DNA of 7,833 nucleotides, taken from the NCBI GenBank assembly GCA_937914725.1, contig CALDMJ010000186.1:1-7833 (forward strand). Reading direction: 5' to 3'. The position numbers and the translations under genes are program-made. The notes under the pieces are model-generated. The model was not told the DNA's origin. It saw only the letters and a list, made by a program, of their open reading frames with translations, and made no database searches. Of this stretch, positions 1-6,614 are shown one piece after another; positions within the stretch are counted from its first letter, which is position 1, and every line of letters begins with the position of its first letter. This DNA is from an uncultured Clostridia bacterium. Lineage in GTDB: Bacteria > Bacillota > Clostridia > Christensenellales > UBA1242.

Positions 1-9
1 GCTATCGCA

Positions 10-2520
10 CTAGTCGGTGCGAAGGCAGGTGACAGGGTCTTTTTTGGAAGCCATACGTGACGGAATGAACCCCGCAAGCAAAGTCAAACCAATCGAAATA
101 ACAATCATAACAATCCCTGCAATCGGTGAAAGCACTGCAATGTTGCCAATGTCCTCAGCAAGCCCACCAATAATTAGATTTATCGGAATCGTCAATAGCA
201 GCGTCACACCCACACCAATAATGCCCGCAAGCAAACCAATGATAAAGGTCTCTGCATTAAACACGCGTGCAATATCCTTCTTTCGTGCACCCATACTGCG
301 CAACACGCCAATTTCTTTCGTGCGCTCAATGACCGAAACATAAGTGATGACCGCAATCATAATCGACGAAACAATCAATGAAATCGCACTGAACGCAATC
401 AATACATAACCAATAATGTTAACCATATCAGTAAGGCTCGTCATAAACATCCCCATAATGTCATTGTAAAGCACTTGCTCATCACTAGGTTTGCCCTCAT
501 TGTAAGCATCAAGATGCGCCTTGATAGCGTTCTTGCTCTCAAAGTCAAGCGGATAAATTGCAATGTAGTTCGGCACAACGTTGCCGCCTAATTCGCGAAG
601 TCTCGCCTCTTGCATAGCACTAATCGAAGTATAGAATTGTTCATATTTGTAAGATTTACCAGTCAAAGGGTCAGTTTCTGCATTTGAATTTGCAAACTCG
701 ACAATTTCGCTTTGTAAATTTGCATATTGCACGAGAGTGGAAAGTCTCTTGCTAAAAGCAACACCTGTACCATAAATTTGGTTTTGAGTGTCAGCGCGAG
801 GGCGTAAGATTCCACTGATTTTGACTTCAATGTACTTTGTTTTGTCAAAACTTTCACTCGTGTATTCACTCGGCGACTCAATAAATGCGCCCGTTGAAGA
901 ATCAAATGTGTAGTAGTTGTCATTTGTCGCAATATAGAACGATTTGCCAATAACTTGGTCAAAATTGATCTTTGTCTCACCATCAACATAAATGCCAAGT
1001 TGTTTTAAAATGTTATCACCAATTTGATTGTATTTGTCAACAAATAGGGCGAGTTCGTAAGCGCCTTGCGGATACGTCCCTCCAATGATGTCGTACTGAG
1101 TCTCAAGAAAAGCTTTGTTGTCAATCAAAACATTCCACTGCGTGTCACTGCTCAGCATCCTATATTGCGTGTCACTTGAGTCATTGACATTTATGTACTT
1201 ATATTTGTTAGATGCAATGTCAAGCGTATAGACATTCAAGCGCTGTCCCGTCGTCATAACAATGTCGTTGTATAAATTTTTATCAAGCGTATTAATGGCA
1301 TTGTCGATGTAATCTTGAGTGATTTTAACGTTCGGCCTGATTTCTTGCGCCTTTTTCGTCACATCTTTGACGATAATTTCTTTGGCAGTTGGGAATTTGT
1401 CAAGCCCCGCGTCACTCATCATCGACGTAAGTGCCGAATAGTTGAACTGACTCTCACTGATTGTCAATGGGTTAGATGAAAGCATATCCGCTTGCAACTT
1501 TGCAATGTAAATGTTGAACCCGTTCGAAAGCGCAAGCACAAGTGTCACGCCAATAATGCCAATGCTGCTGGCAATTGAAACAAGCAGCGTCCTGCCTTTC
1601 TTTGAAAGTAAGTTTTTAAAACTCAAGGAAAGGGCAGTGAAGAAGGACATCGACGTCTTTTTGAAAGGCGTCTCTTTCTTGTTCTTCTTTTTGTTCTTTT
1701 CTGTTTTCACCGATTGTATAACTGCTCCAGCGTCAACTTCTTGAGGTTTTTCTGTATTTTCTGTTTTATTAGTGCCCGCGTTTGCGTCCTCAACCGTAGC
1801 GGAAACATTTTGCTCTAAAGATGCGACGTTTTTAGCGGATGAAGTATAAGGATTACTATCTTCGACAATGACGCCGTCAAGCAACTTTACAATGCGCGTC
1901 GAGTATTTTTCTGCAAGTTCGGGGTTGTGCGTAACCATAATTACAAGGCGTTCTTTCGCAATTTCTTGAATCAAATCCATTATTTGGATGGAGGTCGCAG
2001 TATCAAGCGCGCCAGTCGGTTCGTCAGCGAGCAAAATTTCTGGGTCATTGACAATTGCACGAGCAATAGCAACGCGTTGCATTTGTCCGCCCGAAAGCTG
2101 GTTTGGCATCTTATGGATATGGTCTTTGAGTCCAACGCGCTCAAGCGCTGCAAGTGCGCGATTTTTGCGTTCGCTGCTAGGAACACCCGAAATTGTGAGT
2201 GCAAGTTCAACATTTGCTAGAACATTTAAATGTGAAATCAAATTATAGCTTTGAAATACAAATCCGATTGTGTGGTTGCGATAGGCATCCCAGTCATTAG
2301 ACTTAAAATCCTTTGTTGAAATGCCTTTGACAACGAGGTCGCCAGATGTGTAATGGTCAAGTCCGCCGATTATGTTTAAAAGAGTGGTTTTGCCGCATCC
2401 CGATTGTCCTAGTATACTCACAAATTCGCTCTTGCGAAATTCAATTGAAATTCCTTTCAGTGCAGGAACATTTGCGTCAGCCATAGTGTATTCTTTCTTG
2501 ATGTTGTCAAGTTTCAGCAT
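10..2520 (-). CDS. ABC transporter, fused ATPase and FtsX/MacB-type permease
   Basis: 836-residue membrane protein that couples ATP hydrolysis to export or extracellular mechanical work. The N-terminal ATPase shows Walker A GQSGCGKTT (38-46), Q-loop Q90, signature LSGGQ (142-146), Walker B ILLADEP (162-168) and H-loop H198; its sequence is of the LolD/MacB/BceA type. A charged, Lys-rich linker (about 222-290) leads to a first membrane helix (about 311-333), an extracellular domain of about 360 residues, then three helices (about 700-728, 758-780, 801-820). The cytoplasmic motif ERTKEIGVLRSMGA (732-745) is the hallmark of FtsX-like permeases. Four helices in one chain imply a homodimer. The start is supported by GAGGTG five bases upstream. 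It lies 21 bases behind the MarR gene and is very probably co-transcribed with it. The substrate cannot be read from the sequence; peptide antibiotics or toxic compounds are guesses from the family. Family confidence is high, substrate unknown. Confidence 0.95.
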   Translation of the reverse strand: MLKLDNIKKEYTMADANVPALKGISIEFRKSEFVSILGQSGCGKTTLLNIIGGLDHYTSGDLVVKGISTKDFKSNDWDAYRNHTIGFVFQSYNLISHLNVLANVELALTISGVPSSERKNRALAALERVGLKDHIHKMPNQLSGGQMQRVAIARAIVNDPEILLADEPTGALDTATSIQIMDLIQEIAKERLVIMVTHNPELAEKYSTRIVKLLDGVIVEDSNPYTSSAKNVASLEQNVSATVEDANAGTNKTENTEKPQEVDAGAVIQSVKTEKNKKKNKKETPFKKTSMSFFTALSLSFKNLLSKKGRTLLVSIASSIGIIGVTLVLALSNGFNIYIAKLQADMLSSNPLTISESQFNYSALTSMMSDAGLDKFPTAKEIIVKDVTKKAQEIRPNVKITQDYIDNAINTLDKNLYNDIVMTTGQRLNVYTLDIASNKYKYINVNDSSDTQYRMLSSDTQWNVLIDNKAFLETQYDIIGGTYPQGAYELALFVDKYNQIGDNILKQLGIYVDGETKINFDQVIGKSFYIATNDNYYTFDSSTGAFIESPSEYTSESFDKTKYIEVKISGILRPRADTQNQIYGTGVAFSKRLSTLVQYANLQSEIVEFANSNAETDPLTGKSYKYEQFYTSISAMQEARLRELGGNVVPNYIAIYPLDFESKNAIKAHLDAYNEGKPSDEQVLYNDIMGMFMTSLTDMVNIIGYVLIAFSAISLIVSSIMIAVITYVSVIERTKEIGVLRSMGARKKDIARVFNAETFIIGLLAGIIGVGVTLLLTIPINLIIGGLAEDIGNIAVLSPIAGIVMIVISIGLTLLAGFIPSRMASKKDPVTCLRTD

Positions 2521-2541
2521 TTTTTCACCTCAAACATTATT

Positions 2542-3069
2542 CTAATTGTCGTCATTATTTTCAAAAATAGGGAAATTGTTTTGGTATTCATTACCATTTA
2601 GGATATACGCGCTGTCACAACGGTGTTCCGAAAGTCTTAGAACAGCGTTGTTGAATTCTTTTAATAAATCCATCAGTAGTACAATATTTTCTTCGCCCAC
2701 ACTGTCAATGAAGTGCTGCAAGCAAAGGTTCATATTATAACAGCGACTCTCAATACTCTTGCGAATGTCATCATTTAGCTTCAAGTAATGATTTTTCATA
2801 TTGGAACCCGTAACATAATATTCAATATAGCCTTTCTTTTCAAGTTTGTTGCAAAACTGCGTGATAGCCGACTTTGTCAATCCAAGCCTTTTTGCAAGCT
2901 GGCTTTTATGTACTGGTTCGTGAAACTTTTCAGCCTCAGCAGTGATTGATAAAATCATAATTTCGCTATATGTCAGTCCCAAATCTTCCCACGTTTGAAG
3001 CGCATATCGTTTTAGATTATCGTTTGTTTCTGCTAACATTTTGAGCATTAACTCACTCATTTTTCCCAT
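2542..3069 (-). CDS. MarR-family transcriptional regulator
   Basis: 175-residue winged-helix DNA-binding protein, expected to act as a dimer that represses its own operon until a ligand or stress releases it. Residues about 1-48 form the N-terminal helices. The helix-turn-helix lies at about 54-80, with KSQLAKRLGLTKSAITQFCN and the typical LEKKGYIE after the recognition helix. The wing (about 84-97) is TGSNMKNHYLKL, unlike the DxRxxxL wing of many MarR proteins. Helices from about 100 to 145 make the dimer interface, and the last 25 residues are a polar, Asn-rich tail. Two Met codons (1 and 4) are possible; AGGAAG nine bases before the first favours it. It is the first gene of an operon with the ABC transporter, the usual arrangement for a MarR-controlled efflux system. 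Cys73 in the recognition helix could make it redox-responsive, but that is speculation. Confidence 0.93.
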   Translation of the reverse strand: MGKMSELMLKMLAETNDNLKRYALQTWEDLGLTYSEIMILSITAEAEKFHEPVHKSQLAKRLGLTKSAITQFCNKLEKKGYIEYYVTGSNMKNHYLKLNDDIRKSIESRCYNMNLCLQHFIDSVGEENIVLLMDLLKEFNNAVLRLSEHRCDSAYILNGNEYQNNFPIFENNDDN

Positions 3070-3095
3070 AGAATTTTTCTTCCTTTTGTTAATTT

Positions 3096-3113
3096 TTGTT
3101 TAATACTTAACAA
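3096..3113. promoter_or_regulatory. Candidate MarR operator (imperfect palindrome)
   Basis: The 18-base dyad TTGTTTAATACTTAACAA has 7 of 9 symmetric positions paired, with perfect outer TTGTT/AACAA arms. Its size and AT-rich character suit a MarR dimer. It touches the last base of the -10 box and covers the predicted start site of the marR operon, so binding would block transcription. Assignment to this MarR protein is inferred from position only. Confidence 0.5.
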
Positions 3114-3141
3114 TTATATTCAAAACATCCCCAAAAGTCAA
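3113..3141 (-). promoter_or_regulatory. Promoter of the marR-ABC transporter operon
   Basis: Read on the minus strand: -35 TTGACT (3136-3141), a 17-base spacer and a consensus -10 TATAAT (3113-3118). Transcription should start near 3106, about 37 bases before the MarR start codon. The match to a vegetative sigma-factor promoter is near perfect, so this is a strong promoter that needs repression. Confidence 0.85.
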
Positions 3142-3171
3142 CCGAATTATTACAAATATCAATTAACCTTT

Positions 3172-3191
3172 CACAATTTTTAATTATTGTG
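3172..3191. repeat. Short inverted repeat between the divergent promoters
   Basis: CACAAT (3172-3177) and ATTGTG (3186-3191) are perfect six-base arms around an eight-base AT spacer, ending 19 bases before the -35 box of the 3272 gene. It could be a regulator site, but arms this short arise often by chance in AT-rich DNA. Confidence 0.25.
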
Positions 3192-3210
3192 CTTTTTTTC
3201 TATTTTGGTA

Positions 3211-3239
3211 TTGACAATTTTGCAAAGTTGTGGTATCAT
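3211..3239 (+). promoter_or_regulatory. Promoter of the 3272 gene
   Basis: Consensus -35 TTGACA (3211-3216), a 17-base spacer and -10 TATCAT (3234-3239), with TGTGG directly before the -10 (a TRTG extended -10 element). The start site should fall near 3246, which places the GTG at 3230 outside the transcript and fixes the ATG at 3272 as the start of the gene. Confidence 0.88.
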
Positions 3240-3271
3240 TACTTGCAAAAAGGGTAAATAGGAGAAGGTAT

Positions 3272-4180
3272 ATGAAAAAAACAATTAACGATATCTTGGA
3301 ACAAGAAAAGAAAACAATTATTGCCAATGAAAGTTTGGTGAATAAAATCGGTATGGAAGTGTGGGACAAGGTTATTCGCGGCAAACACATCACAATCCGT
3401 GCAAGAGGCACAGACCATATTATTGAATGTGTCAAAAAGTTGCCACTTTTGACATACTATAACGATTATAAAGACAATGTTATCAAACAATTGAACGAGA
3501 ACGAAAAGGCTGTAAGTTTGGTTGCAAACTTTATGGTTAACGCAACGGCGGAAGAACTCAACTTCTTTGTTTCGCAAATGAACGAGGGCGGAGACACCGC
3601 GTGGTTTGTCAATGATTATTTGTTTGCAATTCCAAAACTTCACGACGCAATCAATACAATAATTGAAAATGGAGAAATTGAAAAGGTAAAAGCGTTGTTT
3701 GCGTTTGCGTATGACGACATTCGCGATTTGCGCTTGACGGAAAGAACGCACCCAAACAGTTTTACGGCATATGCTGAGGGTAGAACAAGTCCAGAAATGA
3801 CGACCTTCTTTGATAACTACCTTAATTGTAATGCAATTATTTTCAATGACTACCTTGTCAATGTGCAAGAGGAATGCCTTGATTATAGTTCACCAAAGCA
3901 ATTCTTTGAAGAAATCGCATTCTATAATAGCGTAAAACAGTTTGATTATGAAGACCAAATTAAAACGCCTGAAGTTTTGTTTAAAGCATACTTGCTTTTC
4001 AAAAAACTCAACGAAAGCAAAGTTTGGAAAACGGAAGAAATGTTTTCAGTCAATAAGTTTGTTGAACGTGATAATCTTCGTCGCAAGTACGACGACTTCA
4101 CCAACACGCAAGAAAGTCAAGTTCAAAAACTTTATAAAGAAATTACAACTCCAGAAAAAAATGACGACCTAGAAAGATAA
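3272..4180 (+). CDS. Hypothetical soluble protein of 302 residues
   Basis: I do not recognise a family. The start is ATG 3272, with GGAGAAGG eight to eleven bases upstream; a GTG in the same frame at 3230 lies between the -10 box and the start site and is excluded. The protein begins MKKTINDILEQEKK, has no signal peptide or membrane segment, and is rich in Lys, Glu, Asp, Asn and Phe in a pattern suggesting mostly helical structure. Features include a basic stretch RGKHITIRARGTDHIIEC (about 37-54), an aromatic and acidic middle with repeated NDYL segments (about 113 and 194), and a highly charged tail from about residue 264 that may be disordered or coiled. It has only a few Cys and no metal-binding or nucleotide-binding motif that I can see. 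It is a single-gene unit with its own strong promoter and terminator, divergent from marR. Codon use and length support a real, expressed cytoplasmic protein of unknown function. Confidence 0.85.
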   Translation: MKKTINDILEQEKKTIIANESLVNKIGMEVWDKVIRGKHITIRARGTDHIIECVKKLPLLTYYNDYKDNVIKQLNENEKAVSLVANFMVNATAEELNFFVSQMNEGGDTAWFVNDYLFAIPKLHDAINTIIENGEIEKVKALFAFAYDDIRDLRLTERTHPNSFTAYAEGRTSPEMTTFFDNYLNCNAIIFNDYLVNVQEECLDYSSPKQFFEEIAFYNSVKQFDYEDQIKTPEVLFKAYLLFKKLNESKVWKTEEMFSVNKFVERDNLRRKYDDFTNTQESQVQKLYKEITTPEKNDDLER

Positions 4181-4198
4181 TCATTTCAAGAGAGTATC

Positions 4199-4232
4199 AG
4201 CCCACGGCATTACGCCGCAGGGCTTTTCTTTA
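4199..4232 (+). terminator. Rho-independent terminator of the 3272 gene
   Basis: The arms AGCCC (4199-4203) and GGGCT (4220-4224) flank an inner CGGC/GCCG stem (4205-4208 with 4214-4217), with a small bulge and an ATTAC loop. The run TTTTCTTT follows. The GC-rich stem stands out from its AT-rich surroundings and lies 18 bases after the stop codon. Confidence 0.9.
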
Positions 4233-4316
4233 TATATTGCTATACATCTTTTCAATTATGTTAGTAGTTATTGTTTTAGTCTAACGGAGAAATTATAAAA
4301 ATCTATAGTAAATCAG

Positions 4317-4345
4317 TTGTAAAAAAAATAAAAATGTGGTAAAAT
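4317..4345 (+). promoter_or_regulatory. Promoter of the Hint surface protein gene
   Basis: -35 TTGTAA (4317-4322), a 17-base A-rich spacer and -10 TAAAAT (4340-4345), again with TGTGG just before the -10. It is weaker than the other promoters in the window but correctly spaced. The stretch 4233-4316 before it holds nothing else I can support. Confidence 0.68.
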
Positions 4346-4382
4346 CACGATGAAAAAACAAATTGCAAGGAAGGAATTGCTT

Positions 4383-6504
4383 ATGAAAAATAGAACAAAA
4401 GTGCTAGGGGGGGGGATATAAAGTTGTCAAAAATGACAGTATAACCCCACACAATAATGAGGAATACTGTCAAAATTTGCAGGTATCCTGCAAAAAACGA
4501 CATAATTACGGATTGACGCTTCTCAACATCGTGGTGCTAATTTTAGCATTGGTGTTTATGGCGTTCACCACATATTGCACACTAAAAGATTCAAAGACTG
4601 CGACAGGAACAATCGCGTTCACATTCGATAGCCCCGCAATGAGTTTTGATAGCGGCATTGGAATGTTTTATTCAAATGTCAGTATGGACGGAACACTCAA
4701 TAGTGGCGAAATTTCTTATGGTGACGCGACAGCCGTGAGTAGCATAAAAAATTGGAATTACAATGTTGGGTTAGATAGTGGAAACCAACTCGGTTCGTAC
4801 TTTGTCAAAATTGAATACGTATTCAGCGACTTGAGCAGTACGGAAAGCAAAATTGAATTTGACAATACAACATATTCGTTTGGGACGACCTCGCTTGGCA
4901 CTGTAAACGCTGATAGTGACTTGAAAAATAGATTCAGTTTGTCATCCACCGCTGCAGTCGCAAAGGGCGTGACATTCAATTTGTTCCAACCGCTTTCACA
5001 TTTTACATACACAAGTGGCGTATTTACAACAAGTACTCCGCAAACCCTTTATATAGTAATTTCTGCGGACTCAAAAAAAGATATGTCCGACTCCCGCGCA
5101 CAAACGACTATCGCAGCAAACCTTGGATTTGGAATAGTGGCAAGTACAACAAGTAATGTAAGTGCCATTGAAAATGCTACATACGAGATTGTGTATGGCG
5201 GTGGAGAATACGATTCTAGTACATTTTCTTCATCTGATTCATTAATTGTCACGAACCCAACAAAATATATCAAGATTGAATTGGAATCAAGTGAACCACT
5301 TTATAGTGCAGCGGCAGAGATTACTAATACTGCTAATGATTGGATGTATACAATGACAACGAACTCAAACGGTTCGATATTGACAGCCATAAATGCAAAC
5401 ACGCTGGGCACAATTGATGTTGCATCGATGTTAATCAATGCTCCTGTAGGCACTTTCAGCACTGAAAAAAGTGATGTTTTATGTGCATTTAGTGTGTATT
5501 CATCCACAGACGGTGCAACATATACTCAAATGATTGATAAGAATACTCTAAAATTTGCTACAGCATCACTAAAGTTGAATATAGTAAACTATACAGCGCC
5601 TACTTATACTATTGACAGTAATGGCACTTTTACAATGGGGGTTAATCACAATGTTTCTTGCGGGGCTGATGATTATGAGGGGATTGTTACTTATGGTACT
5701 TGCAGCATTGAGTTGTTTCCTAGCGCCTACATTAGGGGAAAATTTACAATAAGTTCTGCAACTTCGGTAAGAACCACATCTGCCGAAGCAACAGTTGATA
5801 ATGTAACGTATTATGCGGAAGCATCAAAAAATGCTACAAGTGGGTATGACTTTGTTATTACTTCAAAATCTAAAGTAAGTAATGTTGACCTTTTAAAAAC
5901 TCTCGCAAGTACATTTGAAGACTTCTTCGGCTGTTATTATACTGGAAGTGGGACTCTAGTATTGTATTATTCATTTAACAATATAGACTATGTTGATTTG
6001 AATAAATCAATCGCAATAACCTTAATTCATTTTGATATGGGCGAACGTATCTGCTGCGTGACGGGTGACACGGGAATTAGTACGGGCTTGAATGGGGAAA
6101 CAATGCTTGCGCAAGATTTGTGTGTTGGAAATTATGTTCTCGCAATGGATACAACTACAAATGTGTTGAGTCTACAAAAGGTAACAGATGTTATCATTGT
6201 CACAAGGGATTCAATCGCAACAGTTAGGTTGAAGGACGGCAGCGTGTTGAAACTCACGCCAGACCACCCAATATTGACACAAACGGGCTGGGCGACTTGC
6301 ACGGGCAAATCTACGTATGACGTAACCCCAGATGTATTGCGTGATACGCCTCTCAAAGTCGGCGATTTGGTAAAAATGCAAACAGGTTATGCCGAAGTCG
6401 AGTCAATTGAAATTGAAACTTTGGTTGAACCAATAACAGTCTACAACTTCAAGGTAGAAAACAACAATAACTTCTTTGCTAGTGGAATCTTGCTACACAG
6501 TTAA
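4383..6504 (+). CDS. Membrane-anchored surface protein with C-terminal Hint domain; frame interrupted at a G9 tract
   Basis: As written, ATG 4383 (AAGGAAGGA seven bases upstream) reads only 12 codons, through the G tract, to TAA 4419. The long frame runs from 4408 to the stop at 6502, and its only other start is a weak TTG at 4477. Losing one G joins the two into 706 residues, numbered so here. A basic N-terminus (1-43) precedes one hydrophobic helix (about 44-64), followed by KDSKTATGTIAFTF, which resembles the start of secreted TasA/camelysin-type proteins (tentative). Residues about 70-555 are a Ser/Thr/Asn/Tyr-rich, beta-strand-like extracellular region with few Cys. Residues 558-706 form a Hint domain: nucleophile Cys558 in CVTGDTGIST, TPDHP with Thr625 and His628, LKVGD, VYNF and the end GILLHS. 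No C-extein follows and Ser replaces the terminal Asn, so N-terminal cleavage or transfer is expected rather than splicing. The gene stands alone with its own promoter and terminator. The frameshift is either phase variation or a sequencing error. Confidence 0.85.
4407..4415 (+). repeat. G9 homopolymer tract in the start of the Hint gene
   Basis: Nine consecutive Gs in strongly AT-rich DNA, at codons 9-11 of the 4383 reading frame. Tracts like this are classic slipped-strand mispairing sites. By reading each frame, 8 or 11 Gs give the full protein, 9 Gs stop at TAA 4419, and 10 Gs stop at TAA 4442. The copy shown is therefore in the off state if the sequence is correct. Confidence 0.88.
4434..4472. 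repeat. Nine-base inverted repeat behind the G tract
   Basis: TGACAGTAT (4434-4442) and ATACTGTCA (4464-4472) are perfect arms around a 21-base loop, inside the N-terminal coding region of the Hint gene. A further TGTCA lies at 4425-4429, so the motif occurs three times in 48 bases. It could form an mRNA hairpin or be a protein-binding site. There is no T run, so it is not a terminator. Confidence 0.4.
6055..6501 (+). other. Hint (intein/Hedgehog-type) autoprocessing domain
   Basis: 149 residues at the C-terminus of the surface protein. Block A is CVTGDTGIST, with the first Cys as nucleophile and another Cys directly before it. Next come LAQDLCVGNYVLAMD, the block B motif LTPDHPILT with the Thr and His that activate the N-S acyl shift, LKVGDLV, and the block F/G end VYNFKVENNNNFFASGILLHS. 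There is no homing endonuclease insert. The usual HN plus Cys/Ser/Thr junction is absent: the chain ends HS. This fits bacterial intein-like domains that cleave at their N-terminal side. Confidence 0.88.
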
Positions 6505-6506
6505 TC

Positions 6507-6539
6507 GTTTATTGTTAATCTTAAATATGAATAATAAAC
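6507..6539. repeat. AT-rich hairpin after the Hint gene
   Basis: GTTTATTGTT (6507-6516) pairs with AATAATAAAC (6530-6539), with one G-U pair and a 13-base loop. It starts two bases after the stop codon and lies directly before the terminator, so it may protect the mRNA 3' end. The stem is weak. Confidence 0.35.
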
Positions 6540-6545
6540 AATATT

Positions 6546-6582
6546 AAAAAGTTGTTAGACAAAACACGTCTAGCAACTTTTT
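6546..6582. terminator. Rho-independent terminator after the Hint gene
   Basis: A 15-pair stem: AAAAAGTTGTTAGAC (6546-6560) pairs with GTCTAGCAACTTTTT (6568-6582), with one T-G wobble and a seven-base loop. The T run at its end serves the plus strand and the A run gives a T run on the minus strand, so it could work in both directions. Confidence 0.87.
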
Positions 6583-6602
6583 GCAATAGACTGCAAAAAG
6601 TT
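6575..6602. repeat. Inverted repeat overlapping the terminator
   Basis: AACTTTTTGCA (6575-6585) and TGCAAAAAGTT (6592-6602) are perfect 11-base arms with a six-base loop. The left arm is also the last eight bases of the terminator stem, so the two hairpins cannot form together in one RNA. Confidence 0.6.
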
Positions 6603-6614
6603 ATCAATTTTGCA

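Noticed and set aside
17..2248. Plus-strand open frames within the ABC transporter gene
   Set aside because: They lie in antisense frames of a clearly coding gene, have no ribosome binding sites and match no family.
3230..3274. GTG at 3230 as start of the 302-residue protein
   Set aside because: It lies immediately before the -10 box, upstream of the predicted transcription start, and has no ribosome binding site. ATG 3272 has both.
3239..3868. 209-residue minus-strand frame opposite the 302-residue gene
   Set aside because: It lacks initiation signals and has the odd Cys, Val and Ile-rich composition typical of an antisense frame.
4407..4415. G-quadruplex
   Set aside because: A single G run with no other G runs nearby cannot form an intramolecular quadruplex.
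4477..6504. TTG at 4477 as the true start of the Hint protein
   Set aside because: No well-placed ribosome binding site (only GAGGA about 13 bases away). The open frame extends upstream to the G tract, and a far better ATG with ribosome binding site and promoter lies at 4383 one base out of frame.
6055..6504. Complete splicing intein
   Set aside because: There is no C-extein and no terminal Asn or following Cys/Ser/Thr, so splicing is not possible with this sequence.
6055..6504. Polymorphic toxin with a Hint domain before a toxin tip
   Set aside because: Nothing follows the Hint domain: the stop codon is at 6502 and no toxin or immunity gene is next to it.
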